NCBI GenBank assembly: GCA_903918755.1
Contig: CAIXFN010000068.1
Coordinates: forward strand, 1 to 49,370
Source of the DNA: an uncultured Pedosphaera sp.
GTDB taxonomy: Bacteria; Verrucomicrobiota; Verrucomicrobiia; Limisphaerales; Pedosphaeraceae
Direction: 5' to 3'
Length of the DNA stretch: 49,370 nt
A model generated the notes under the pieces. That model was not told the DNA's origin. It saw only the letters and a list, made by a program, of their open reading frames with translations, and ran no database searches. Shown one piece after another: positions 7,978-16,241 of the stretch. The translations under genes were made by a program, and so were the position numbers. Numbering within the stretch: the stretch's first letter is position 1; every line of letters begins with the position of its first letter.

Positions 7978-8517
7978 ATGGTTGGCAATACACCTGTGAT
8001 CAAACCACTCATTCCCATCCTGCTGCTGCTCGCCCTGCTCACGGGCTGCGGCAAACCGGTTCCGCCCAGCGTCAGCCTTCCGGATGCCGCCCGCCAGGGC
8101 GACCTTCCGGCCATTCGCCAGCACATCAAAGCCGGCTCCAATCTCAACGAGAAGGACCCCGTTACCGGATCGACTCCCCTCATTACCGCGGCGACCTTTG
8201 GCCAAAGCGACGTGGCGCGCGCGCTGATCCACGCCGGCGCCGATCTGAACGTCAGCAACAACGACGGTTCGACCGCGTTGATCTCCGCGGCCTTCCTCTG
8301 CCGGACCGAGATCGTCCGCGACCTGCTGCAAAAAGGGGCCGACAAAACTGCGAAGAACAAGGCCGGTTCCACCGCGTTGGAATCCGTGGCCGCACCTTTC
8401 GACCAGGTCAAAGGCATTTATGATCTGCTGCAAACCGTGCTCGGACCAGTGGGACTCAAGCTGGACTTGGACCAGATCAAAACCACTCGTCCCCTGATCG
8501 CCGAAATGTTACGTTAG
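7978..8517 (+). CDS. Ankyrin-repeat lipoprotein
   Basis: A 179-residue predicted lipoprotein. The signal peptide ends in LLTGC (lipidated Cys24), followed by a linker and about three ankyrin repeats from residue 33 (DAARQGDLPAIRQHIKAGSN, then TPLITAATFGQSDVARALIH, then TALISAAFLCRTEIVRDLLQ). The TPLxxAA and GAD hallmarks are clear. Ankyrin repeats bind proteins; an envelope-anchored copy would act in the periplasm or on the surface. ATG 7978 is chosen because GGAG lies about 9 nt upstream and the signal sequence begins there. The stop is 11 bp before the next lipoprotein gene, suggesting co-transcription. Confidence 0.8.
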   Translation: MVGNTPVIKPLIPILLLLALLTGCGKPVPPSVSLPDAARQGDLPAIRQHIKAGSNLNEKDPVTGSTPLITAATFGQSDVARALIHAGADLNVSNNDGSTALISAAFLCRTEIVRDLLQKGADKTAKNKAGSTALESVAAPFDQVKGIYDLLQTVLGPVGLKLDLDQIKTTRPLIAEMLR

Positions 8518-8528
8518 CTGCACACACA

Positions 8529-9128
8529 ATGAAACGGATCTGCCAACGAGTCCTCGGCTTCTTCGCCCTTTGCCTTCTCTTTCCTTGGCTTCCGCTTTGC
8601 CTGCCCGCCGGGTGCCAAACCAACCAGCCCACCCAAGCTGAGCTACAGCCACTCCAAGGAACTTGGGAAGGAATTGTGGTGGGCGAGAAAGCGGACAGCA
8701 AGATCGCCGTCACAATCACCGGCAGCTCCTTTCACTCTCACCGGGACACGAATTTTTGGTTTGAGACGACAATCATGCTCATCAAACCGTGGCAGGGAAA
8801 GAGCGGTTTCCAAGGAGCGCGCGAAAATCCATTGTTTGGCGCAGAATCGACGGTGGTCGCTCCGGCGGAACGGATAATACCGCCGGGTTCCTCGAACCCA
8901 CAAGAGTTGCACGTCACCATCAAGGACGGTGCCGCATCGCAGCGAGATGCCATTGGCAAAACGGTGGTCGCCATCTTCAAAATTGAGGACGGACTCCTCA
9001 CCATCGCCGCAGGGGGTGACGGGGCTGAAGGCGCGCCGGCCAGTTTTGAGGATGAAAAGGTCACGCGGTATGAACTTCGGAAGATTCCATCCGGTGCGAA
9101 GAAGATCGAACTGCCCAAATCCAAATGA
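8529..9128 (+). CDS. Lipoprotein with LQGTW (TIGR03067-like) domain
   Basis: A 199-residue predicted lipoprotein with signal peptide and lipobox LPAGC (Cys29). The mature part starts with ELQPLQGTWEGIVVGEKADSK, matching the opening of the TIGR03067-type beta-rich domain abundant in Planctomycetes and Verrucomicrobia ('LqGtW..v....dG'). It continues through predicted strands to TRYELRKIP. The function of this domain is unknown; proteins with it are usually exported. The gene overlaps the next one by 4 bp (ATGA at 9125-9128), indicating translational coupling. Confidence 0.65.
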   Translation: MKRICQRVLGFFALCLLFPWLPLCLPAGCQTNQPTQAELQPLQGTWEGIVVGEKADSKIAVTITGSSFHSHRDTNFWFETTIMLIKPWQGKSGFQGARENPLFGAESTVVAPAERIIPPGSSNPQELHVTIKDGAASQRDAIGKTVVAIFKIEDGLLTIAAGGDGAEGAPASFEDEKVTRYELRKIPSGAKKIELPKSK

Positions 9129-9664
9129 ACCGGCAGCGTCAGAAAAGGAGGCATTTATCCCGGAAGCAATTGTGCAGATTTATAAGCACCAACGCAACCT
9201 TGCAAACCAGAATCTCCAGCACCCTCATGGCAGCGCTCGTTGTGTTACTTCTGACGGTTGGTTGCCGGGAGGCCAGCCCGCACGGGTATGGATCACGCCT
9301 GGAAATGAGATTAACGGTAGGTGATTCTCCTGAATATCTTAAAAAGGAAATCGAACAGAACTTGGCGAAGATATATCCTCGAGCGGAGATCGCTACGCGC
9401 TACCAGACTTACCAGGTGACGAATGGCGTGGACCGATGGGCCTTCTTCCAAGTCGGGAATGGTCCAAGAGGTATTGGGATGTTTAATCTGCACTGCTATC
9501 AGCAAGTTCGACCGGATGCGTGGGTGCTCCGTGCTTATGTTCCCGTGAATTATGGTTTCTACACAAACGGCGTGGATCACGAACTGATGTTCAAGCTTGA
9601 TCCGGATTACCTCAAGGTCCTGTTTCGAGGGGAGGTGGTTTTTACAGCGATTTCCAAGCGGTAA
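9125..9664 (+). CDS. Hypothetical lipoprotein, 179 aa
   Basis: The start overlaps the previous stop (ATGA). A basic N-terminus of about 34 residues precedes the hydrophobic stretch MAALVVLLLTVGC, whose TVGC is a lipobox (Cys47 from this start). Using ATG 9227 instead would put the Cys at residue 13, short for a lipoprotein signal, so 9125 or an intermediate TTG is preferred. The mature region has a helix (SPEYLKKEIEQNLAKIYPR) and beta-rich sequence with aromatic residues (VDRWAFFQVGNG, VPVNYGFYTNG). No family is recognised. Confidence 0.55.
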   Translation: MNRQRQKRRHLSRKQLCRFISTNATLQTRISSTLMAALVVLLLTVGCREASPHGYGSRLEMRLTVGDSPEYLKKEIEQNLAKIYPRAEIATRYQTYQVTNGVDRWAFFQVGNGPRGIGMFNLHCYQQVRPDAWVLRAYVPVNYGFYTNGVDHELMFKLDPDYLKVLFRGEVVFTAISKR

Positions 9665-9688
9665 TTGGGATGGATTAATAACACCCCC

Positions 9689-10288
9689 ATGAAAATCATA
9701 AGTTGGATGCGCCACGGCGATCGGCCCAATTATCTTCGCGCTACTTGGCTGCTCTTGTTGGTTCCCCTTGCCAGCACACTGGTCAACGGCTGTCAGCAAT
9801 TCAGCTGCAAATCCGGTAAGCATCCCTCGGCGTTGCCTGCCGAGGCAACGCTCACTTCGCCGCGGCCGCCAGCGGGGGAGGACACTCGTCTCCCGCTGCC
9901 CTTGCTGCCTCGTATGGCCGAGCACCAGCTGGAGAACATGCGCGACCATTTGGCCACGATCCAGGAAATCATGGACGCCTTGTCCCAGGGCGATTTTCCG
10001 GCGGTGGCGCGGGCGTCGGCACGGATCGGTTACAGCGAACAGATGGGGCAGATGTGCGAGCGGATGGGGGCCGGGGCTCCGGGTTTCAACGAAATGGGGT
10101 TGGCTTTTCATCGTTCCGCCGACACCATTGGCATAACCGCCCGCCAAAACGATGCCGCCGCCACGTTCAAGGCGGTTGCGGCCACACTCCAGACCTGTGT
10201 GGCCTGCCATTCCGCTTACCGGCAGCAAATCGTGGATGAAGCGGCATGGAAGAAAATCATGAGCCATCGGCGTACAATAGCTCCGTAA
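9689..10288 (+). CDS. Cytochrome c'-like haem lipoprotein
   Basis: A 199-residue protein with a signal sequence ending in LVNGC (possible lipobox), a Pro-rich linker, then a helical domain with a single haem-c site CVACH at residues 170-174 in the last helix (CVACHSAYRQQIV). A C-terminal CxxCH within an alpha-helical bundle is the arrangement of the cytochrome c'/c-556 family. Met residues in helix 1 (RMAEHQLENMRDHL) could provide or block the sixth ligand. Likely role: periplasmic electron transfer or NO/gas binding; the partner is unknown. ATG 9689 is chosen over a TTG 8 codons upstream because the signal peptide begins there. Confidence 0.7.
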   Translation: MKIISWMRHGDRPNYLRATWLLLLVPLASTLVNGCQQFSCKSGKHPSALPAEATLTSPRPPAGEDTRLPLPLLPRMAEHQLENMRDHLATIQEIMDALSQGDFPAVARASARIGYSEQMGQMCERMGAGAPGFNEMGLAFHRSADTIGITARQNDAAATFKAVAATLQTCVACHSAYRQQIVDEAAWKKIMSHRRTIAP

Positions 10289-10329
10289 ACCAGATTGCCA
10301 TTCGGGCGTAAACCACGCATCTTCCCCGG

Positions 10330-10986
10330 ATGAAGATCACGTACTACCTCGAAGTCCTCTCCTCCTGGTGCTACTGGGCCGAACCGGCTTGGGCCGAACT
10401 CAAGCAGCGTTACGCCGGCCGGGTGGATTTCCAGTGGGAGATCGCCCAAATGCCCGCCGCCGCCTATCCCGGCTCCGCCGCCCAGGCGGATTGGTATTAC
10501 CGGCGCAGCGGCACGGCGATGCGCTCCCCGTTCATGCTCAATTCCGGCTGGTTTGAGCCCGACATAAAGCAATATCTCGTCCCGAATCTGGTGGCCGAAG
10601 CCGCCAAAGACCTGGGGGTGACCGACGACCGCGTCCGCCTGGCGCTGGCGCGCGCCGGCGTGCGCGAGGGGCAGAAGGTGGGGCGCTGGGAGGTGGCCGT
10701 TCCGTTGGCCGCGGTCGCCGCCAAATTGGATCGGAAGAAGCTGCTCAAGCTCGCGCAATCGCCGGCCGTTGCCAAACGGGTTGCGACAAGTTCTGCCGCG
10801 TTTGACGCGCTGCAAGTGGACCAGCGACCGACTTTTTTGTTGGTCAGTCCTATTGGCGATCGCGCGGTCTTCTCCGGGCTCGCGCGCGTGGAACCCATTG
10901 CCGCCACGCTGGACGCAATGCTCGCGGATGTGGCGGCATATGCGTCGTTTGCGGCGCATTTCGGCAGTTCCCCACCTCCGGCCTGA
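10330..10986 (+). CDS. DsbA-like thioredoxin-fold protein (2-hydroxychromene-2-carboxylate isomerase/FrnE-like)
   Basis: 218 residues, cytoplasmic (no signal peptide). It begins MKITYYLEVLSSWCYWAEPA, the first strand and active-site helix of the DSBA-like fold. The insert helical domain follows, and the fold closes with DQRPTFLLVSPIGDRAVFSG (the cis-Pro strand RPTF). Only one cysteine (C14) sits where FrnE-type oxidoreductases have CPWC, so classical dithiol exchange is unlikely. A glutathione- or isomerase-type activity (HCCA isomerase, kappa-GST) is possible. It stands alone between the lipoprotein genes and the two-component system. Confidence 0.7.
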   Translation: MKITYYLEVLSSWCYWAEPAWAELKQRYAGRVDFQWEIAQMPAAAYPGSAAQADWYYRRSGTAMRSPFMLNSGWFEPDIKQYLVPNLVAEAAKDLGVTDDRVRLALARAGVREGQKVGRWEVAVPLAAVAAKLDRKKLLKLAQSPAVAKRVATSSAAFDALQVDQRPTFLLVSPIGDRAVFSGLARVEPIAATLDAMLADVAAYASFAAHFGSSPPPA

Positions 10987-11051
10987 CCGCCGGCTGAACG
11001 CGCCTCAAATAACCGCTTTACATGCGAACGGAGGCGTCGGAACAATCGCCC

Positions 11052-14000
11052 ATGCGGGCAAAATCCTGGCCTTGGTTCGCCGCGGTGTGCGTGGCGCTGC
11101 TGTTCTCCGGCGGCGGCCTGCGCCCGTCTTATGCGGGGCCGCCCGCCCGCTTCAGTGTCACCACCTGGGGCCCGGAACAGGGCCTTCGTTCCAGTGCCGT
11201 CATCTCGCTGCTGCAATCCGCCGACGGCTATTTGTGGCTGGGGACCGTCAAGGGGCTCATCCGGTTTGATGGCGTTCACTTCACCCCCTTTCAGCCCGAG
11301 GAAGCCTCTTGGTTAAATAACAGCGTGGTGGTGAGTTTGTTTGAAGATCGGAGTCATGATTTATGGCTGGGCACCGTGGGGGACGGGGCCGCGGTGGTGA
11401 AGGATGGCAAGGTGGAGCGGCTGGATCTGGGACCCCAATCCCGCAGCCGCGAGGGCCGCGTCACCGCCATGCGCCAGGCCGCCGACGGGGCCGTTTGGCT
11501 GGCCACGGCCGATGGCGTGCTGGCGCGCTACGAAAATGGCCGCATCGCGGTCCTCGGGGGATTTCCCTTGGATCGGGAACGGCTTTTTTCCCCCTTGCTT
11601 ACAGAATCCGACGGCTCACTCTGGCTGAGCCGGGGACCGCAACTCTTCACGATCCCCTCCGGTCCTCCGCCAACCGCCGGATCCCGCGCGCCGCTGGACT
11701 TGCGCGTGACCCTCACCAACCTGCCCCCGCCGGAATACCTCCTGCCGAATCGCGCGGGTGGCTTCTGGCTGGTGGCTGGCGGACACGTTTGGCAGGTCGC
11801 CACGAACGGGGCGCTTCACGACTTTGCCGTTTGCCCCTGGCAACCGTATCCCAACCAGGTGACCGCGGCCTGCGAGGACCGCTCCGGCCATCTGGTGGTC
11901 GGTACTTCGCAGGAAGGAGTCTTTTGGTTTGATGGCGTCGGCCAGGCCCGGCAGATTTCGGCTCCGAAGGATTTGCCCCTCAATTACATTCTGGCGCTCT
12001 TCGTCGATCACGAGGGCAGTTTGTGGATCGGCACCGATGGCGGTGGCTTGAGCCGGGTCACACCCCAGACGTTCCAGGTGCTGGAGGCCCTGGGCTCCAA
12101 AACCGTCCAATCGGTGTGCGTGAATCCGGCCGGCGGCTTGTGGTTGGGCATTTTTGGCGGCGGCGTTTATTCCTACCGGGACGGGGTTCTCGAACAACAA
12201 GGACTGGGGCAGGGGGAACGGGAACGGCACCTGAATGTCTCCAGCCTGCTGGTGGACCGCGACCAACGCACCTGGGTCGCCATCCAGTCCCATCCGTCCC
12301 GCGGTTTGCTGGAAGAGGTCAAAGACCACCAGATCCTCCCGATCGTGGGGTTTGTGGAGATCGGGGAAATCGCGGGGTTGCTGGAGGATCGCGCCGGGCG
12401 GCTGTGGGTCGCCACGCACCAGGGCCTGGGCTGCTGGTTTGATCGCAACTGGGAATTTTGGACGACGCGACGGGGCCTTTCGGCGGATGATGTACGCGCC
12501 CTGGCGGAGGATCGCGCCGGTGGCTTATGGATCGGCACACGCGGAGGCGGCTTGAATTACCTGCGGGATGGCAAGGTGACTCCCCACCATCTGCCGGAAC
12601 CGGACGGCCTGCCTGGCGAAGACGTCGGCTCCTTGTGTGTGGATGCGGACGATGTTCTGTGGGTGGGGACGCCGGGGCGCGGCCTGGCGCGTTATGCTGT
12701 GGGCAAATGGACCCGCTATACGATGCGCGACGGGCTGGCGAGCGACAACCTGGGCTACCTCATTGACGATTTGCAGGGCAACCTCTGGCTCGGTTCGGAT
12801 ATCGGGCTGTTGCGGATCCCGCGGCGGGCGCTGAATGATTTTGCCGAACGGCTTACCAATGCGATCCCGTGCAGTGTTTACGGGAAGTCCGACGGCCTGC
12901 CCACGCCCGAGTGCACCCAGGATTCCCAACCCGGCCCCGGCCGCACTCTCGACGGCACGATGTGGTTCCCCACCACCAAGGGCCTGGCCTCGGTGAATCC
13001 CGCCGAAATCCGTCCCAACACCAATCCTCCGCCCGTGGTGATTGAATCTGTCCTCGTGGATGACCGGGAACAAAAGACCAACGGGATTTTGGGTCGACTG
13101 CCGGCGGTGATCACGGTGCATGCCGGGCAGGAGCGCGTGGATATTCGGTACACCGGACTAAGCCTCGCGGCGCCGGAACGCGCGCGGTTCAAGTACCGCC
13201 TGGAAAATCACGAGTCGGCCTGGACCGATGCCGGCAACGCCCGTCCGGGGTCCGCGCATTACACCCAATTGCGTCCGGGCAACTACCGCTTTCAGGTCAC
13301 CGCCTGCAACGAGGCGGGCGTGTGGAATGAGCCGGGCGCCGTAATGGCCATCATCGTGGAACCGCCCTTCTGGCAGACGGCCTGGTTTATCAGCGTGGCC
13401 AGCCTGCTGCTCCTCGCGGCCATCGTGGGTCTGGTGCACTACTTCTCCACCCAGCGTTTACAGCGGCAACTGGAGGGCCTGCGCCAGCAACAGGCGCTGG
13501 AAAAGGAGCGCCAACGCATCGCCCGGGACATCCATGATCAATTGGGGGCCAGCCTCACCCAGGTTGCCCTCCTGGGAGAATTGGTGGAAAGTGACAAGGA
13601 CGAACCGGCGGAAGTGGAGGCCCACGCGCGGCAGATCGCCTTGACCGCGCGGGACACCTCCCGCGCGCTCGACGAAATTGTCTGGGCGGTGAATCCTTCC
13701 AACGACACCCTCGACGGCCTGATCACCTACTTCTGCAAAAACGCCCAGGAATACCTCACGGTGGCGGAATTGCGCTACCGGCTGGAAGTTCCCCCCCAGC
13801 TACCCGCCACCCCGATTCCCCCCGATCTGCGCCACAACGTTTTCCTTGCGGCGAAGGAAGCGGTTACGAACGTGGTCCGCCACGCCCACGCCACTTCCGT
13901 CTGGATCCGTTTGCACCTGGATGCCGCCACCTTCACGCTGGAAATCGAGGACGACGGCCGCGGCATGGCCCAAATGGATGAGAAACGCGCCCGCTCCCGC

Positions 14001-14162
14001 AACGGCCTCAGCAACATGCGCAAACGCCTGGAGGAAGTGGGCGGTTCCTGCACCTTCACCCCCCGTCCTGACGGCGGCACTATCGTGCGCTTGGTCGCCC
14101 CCCTGGGTCCGCCCACCGGCAATCCCCCACCGGCCCGGCGGACGGGGGAGGCCGCGCCCTAA
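11052..14162 (+). CDS. Two-component sensor histidine kinase with periplasmic propeller domain
   Basis: About 1036 residues. A signal peptide (MRAKSWPWFAAVC..., cleavage near SYAGPP) is followed by two beta-propellers built of Reg_prop blades with the repeated LWLGT / LWIGTDGGGLSR / LWVGTPGRGLAR motif. A Y_Y_Y domain (FKYRLENHESAWT...RPGNYRFQV) precedes a transmembrane helix near 773-800. The cytoplasmic HisKA_3 domain has RIARDIHDQLGASL (phospho-acceptor His828), and a HATPase_c domain has DDGRGM and NGLSNMRKRL. HisKA_3 kinases partner with NarL-type regulators, and one follows 51 bp downstream. Unlike the hybrid SusR-type relatives in Bacteroidetes, it has no fused receiver or DNA-binding domain. 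The ligand is unknown, often a polysaccharide in relatives. ATG 11022 is an alternative start. Confidence 0.92.
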   Translation: MRAKSWPWFAAVCVALLFSGGGLRPSYAGPPARFSVTTWGPEQGLRSSAVISLLQSADGYLWLGTVKGLIRFDGVHFTPFQPEEASWLNNSVVVSLFEDRSHDLWLGTVGDGAAVVKDGKVERLDLGPQSRSREGRVTAMRQAADGAVWLATADGVLARYENGRIAVLGGFPLDRERLFSPLLTESDGSLWLSRGPQLFTIPSGPPPTAGSRAPLDLRVTLTNLPPPEYLLPNRAGGFWLVAGGHVWQVATNGALHDFAVCPWQPYPNQVTAACEDRSGHLVVGTSQEGVFWFDGVGQARQISAPKDLPLNYILALFVDHEGSLWIGTDGGGLSRVTPQTFQVLEALGSKTVQSVCVNPAGGLWLGIFGGGVYSYRDGVLEQQGLGQGERERHLNVSSLLVDRDQRTWVAIQSHPSRGLLEEVKDHQILPIVGFVEIGEIAGLLEDRAGRLWVATHQGLGCWFDRNWEFWTTRRGLSADDVRALAEDRAGGLWIGTRGGGLNYLRDGKVTPHHLPEPDGLPGEDVGSLCVDADDVLWVGTPGRGLARYAVGKWTRYTMRDGLASDNLGYLIDDLQGNLWLGSDIGLLRIPRRALNDFAERLTNAIPCSVYGKSDGLPTPECTQDSQPGPGRTLDGTMWFPTTKGLASVNPAEIRPNTNPPPVVIESVLVDDREQKTNGILGRLPAVITVHAGQERVDIRYTGLSLAAPERARFKYRLENHESAWTDAGNARPGSAHYTQLRPGNYRFQVTACNEAGVWNEPGAVMAIIVEPPFWQTAWFISVASLLLLAAIVGLVHYFSTQRLQRQLEGLRQQQALEKERQRIARDIHDQLGASLTQVALLGELVESDKDEPAEVEAHARQIALTARDTSRALDEIVWAVNPSNDTLDGLITYFCKNAQEYLTVAELRYRLEVPPQLPATPIPPDLRHNVFLAAKEAVTNVVRHAHATSVWIRLHLDAATFTLEIEDDGRGMAQMDEKRARSRNGLSNMRKRLEEVGGSCTFTPRPDGGTIVRLVAPLGPPTGNPPPARRTGEAAP

Positions 14163-14213
14163 ATTAGTTCTGACAAATCGTCCTCCGCCTGCTAGCTTGT
14201 TTTGGTGGCTGAT

Positions 14214-14840
14214 ATGCCGATTTCCGTTTCCATTGTGGAAGACAGCGAGCAGGTGCGCAGCACCCTGGCCCGGCTGATCAATCGTGCCGAAGGGTTCCGC
14301 TGTGTGAGCAACTACGCCAACGCCGAGGCCGCCCTCGAAGGACTTCCCCAGGATCATCCGGATGTCGTCCTCATGGATATCAATCTCCCTGGCATGAACG
14401 GCGTGGAGTGCGTGCGCCAATTAAAACAGACCACCCCCGGCACCCAGGTGATGATGCTTACCGCTTACGAGGACACTGAAACGATTTTCGACGCCCTCGC
14501 TGCCGGCGCCTCCGGTTATCTCCTCAAGCGCACCCCCAAGGCCGAATTGCTCGAAGCCATCCGGGAGGTCAAGGCCGGGGGTTCGCCCATGACCACCCAC
14601 ATCGCGCGTAAGGTCGTTCAATCGTTCCAGAAAAAGGGGCCTTCCCCCCAGGCCACGGAAAATCTTTCCACCCGCGAGCAGGAGGTGCTCGACTGCCTGA
14701 GTCAGGGATTCTTGTATAAGGAAATCGCGGAGAAGCTCGGCATCAGTTACGAAACGGTCCACACCTACATCCGCCGCATTTATGAAAAACTCCAGGTGCG
14801 CACCCGCACCGAGGCCGTGGCGAAGTTTCTCCGCCGTTGA
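14214..14840 (+). CDS. NarL/LuxR-family response regulator
   Basis: A 208-residue regulator. The receiver domain has acidic residues in SIVEDSEQ, phosphorylation site Asp55 in VVLMDINLPGMNG, and the switch and Lys positions in MMLTAYED and YLLKRTPK. A linker leads to a LuxR-type helix-turn-helix (LSTREQEVLDCLSQG, KEIAEKLGISYETVHTYIRR, about 147-208). Immediately downstream of a HisKA_3 kinase, it is almost certainly that kinase's partner. ATG 14214 is chosen over the in-frame TTG 14202 because receiver domains start close to 'isVsIVED'. Targets are unknown. Confidence 0.93.
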   Translation: MPISVSIVEDSEQVRSTLARLINRAEGFRCVSNYANAEAALEGLPQDHPDVVLMDINLPGMNGVECVRQLKQTTPGTQVMMLTAYEDTETIFDALAAGASGYLLKRTPKAELLEAIREVKAGGSPMTTHIARKVVQSFQKKGPSPQATENLSTREQEVLDCLSQGFLYKEIAEKLGISYETVHTYIRRIYEKLQVRTRTEAVAKFLRR

Positions 14841-14877
14841 CCGGCCGCCTTTCCGCCGGGATGTGCGGCCTGGCTCC

Positions 14878-15720
14878 ATGACACCGCGGCCCTTTACCCA
14901 ATCGTCTGTCTGGTGTGCCCGCCTGCTGGCGCTTGCCCTGCTCCTCAACCTCGCCCGTCCGGCCTCCGGTGCTGCGCCGCTCACTTTGCTTTGGACCAAC
15001 AACGTCCTGACCGTTTTCGGACCGCAGATTCCCGGCGGGCCCCTGGAGATTTGGTATCCGGAGGCGTTTTGCCGCTCCGGCTCGGCGCAACGCGAATGGG
15101 GTAAAACGGTTCTGCCCCACCACACCAAGTTGGTCTCCGCCACGCCCCACACGCTGCAGTTGCACACGCGGATCGAACCGGACGTGGAACTCTGGCATGA
15201 GCTCCAGGCATCTGCGGATGCCGTCTCGCTCCGGTTTGTTTTTACCAACCGCGGAACCGGGGCGGTGGACCTGGCCTGGTTTGAACCTGCCTGCATCCGG
15301 GTGGCCGGTTTCACCGGCCGGGATCAGACCAACTATACCGCGCGCAGTTTCATTTTCACGGCCCGGGGTTTAACTCCATTGGACCAAACCCGTCGGCAGA
15401 CCGCGGCGTTGTATCAAGGCGGGCAGGTTTATAGCCCGGCGGGCATTCCACCCGCGGATCTCAACCCCCGCCCGCTCTGTCTGGACCAGCCGGTCAATGG
15501 CTTGATCGGCTGTTTTTCAAACGATGGGAAATTCCTGTTGGCCACGGCTTCCGACTACACGCAGGAACTGTTTGAAGGGGTCTATGTCTGTCTGCACAGC
15601 GATCCGCGGGTGGGTGGGCTGGCTCCGGGCGAAGCCAAAAGGATTCACTCGGAAATTTATCTGCTCCCGAACGATCCGGCGGCATTGCTGCGCCGGTATC
15701 AGCGGGATTTTCCGCCCTGA
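14878..15720 (+). CDS. Hypothetical secreted protein, 280 aa
   Basis: Starts 37 bp after the response regulator. It has an N-terminal signal peptide (SSVWCARLLALALLLNLARPASGAA), then a beta-rich domain: LTLLWTNNVLTVFGPQIPGG, LQLHTRIEPDVELWHELQAS, VSLRFVFTNRGTGAVDLAWF and SGEIYLLPND-like strands near the end. No catalytic residues are recognised. The alternating strand pattern and the phrase 'FTNRGTG' resemble carbohydrate-binding or DUF-type jelly-roll domains of PVC bacteria, but this is not a firm match. Position makes it a candidate target or accessory of the two-component system. The frame is open upstream of ATG 14878, but that part overlaps the regulator gene. Confidence 0.6.
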   Translation: MTPRPFTQSSVWCARLLALALLLNLARPASGAAPLTLLWTNNVLTVFGPQIPGGPLEIWYPEAFCRSGSAQREWGKTVLPHHTKLVSATPHTLQLHTRIEPDVELWHELQASADAVSLRFVFTNRGTGAVDLAWFEPACIRVAGFTGRDQTNYTARSFIFTARGLTPLDQTRRQTAALYQGGQVYSPAGIPPADLNPRPLCLDQPVNGLIGCFSNDGKFLLATASDYTQELFEGVYVCLHSDPRVGGLAPGEAKRIHSEIYLLPNDPAALLRRYQRDFPP

Positions 15721-15771
15721 AATTAGTCATTTACCAGCGCCGGGGCTTTTACCAAGTCCTCCCGGACGCTT

Positions 15772-16233
15772 TCAGGCCAGCGGAATATGGATGTCCGTGA
15801 TCAACTCCGCCGGGGGAAAGCGGTCCGGCGAATTCACATAAACTTCAAACGGCGGTGCGTCGCCCATCTGTCGCCCCATCTGGGGTAATCCTTGGCTGAA
15901 CAACCACCCATAGGCGGCTCCGAGGCCTTCGTAAGGTCCCACATGCCGGCAGATCGCGTAATCACCGCCCGCGATGATTTGCACTCCCAACTCGCCGGTG
16001 GGTTGAAAGTCTTCCCCCACCGTCACGCACGCGTCATAGCGCAAGTCCTTGGCGGGCACCACGTTCGGATTGTCATGCCCAATTCCCAGGCAGCGCGATT
16101 GCTCGTTCAGCCAGCCGCCCTGTTCAAGTTGCGGCAGCAATCTGGACCAAGTTGCCCCGACCTCCATATACGGTCCAACGTGCCGCAGGTACGCCACCCG
16201 CATCGGCGGGAGTTGCAGGATTTGAACATTCAT
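15772..16233 (-). CDS. GyrI-like / AraC effector-binding domain protein
   Basis: A 153-residue stand-alone GyrI-like small-molecule-binding domain made of two repeats of the SHS2 fold. The first begins VQILQLPPMRVAYLRHVGPY; the second has GGDYAICRHVGPYEGLGAAYGWLF, with the repeated RHVGPY motif at both copies. The protein ends in FEVYVNSPDRFPPAELITDIHIPL, as in SbmC/GyrI and the C-terminal domains of Rob/BmrR ('YlndP...p..l.TdIyiPl'). Such domains bind hydrophobic cations or act as hydrolases. ATG 16233 is chosen because the open sequence upstream belongs to the neighbouring gene read in another frame. It sits 8 bp downstream of that gene. Confidence 0.82.
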   Translation of the reverse strand: MNVQILQLPPMRVAYLRHVGPYMEVGATWSRLLPQLEQGGWLNEQSRCLGIGHDNPNVVPAKDLRYDACVTVGEDFQPTGELGVQIIAGGDYAICRHVGPYEGLGAAYGWLFSQGLPQMGRQMGDAPPFEVYVNSPDRFPPAELITDIHIPLA

Positions 16234-16241
16234 CTGTAAAG

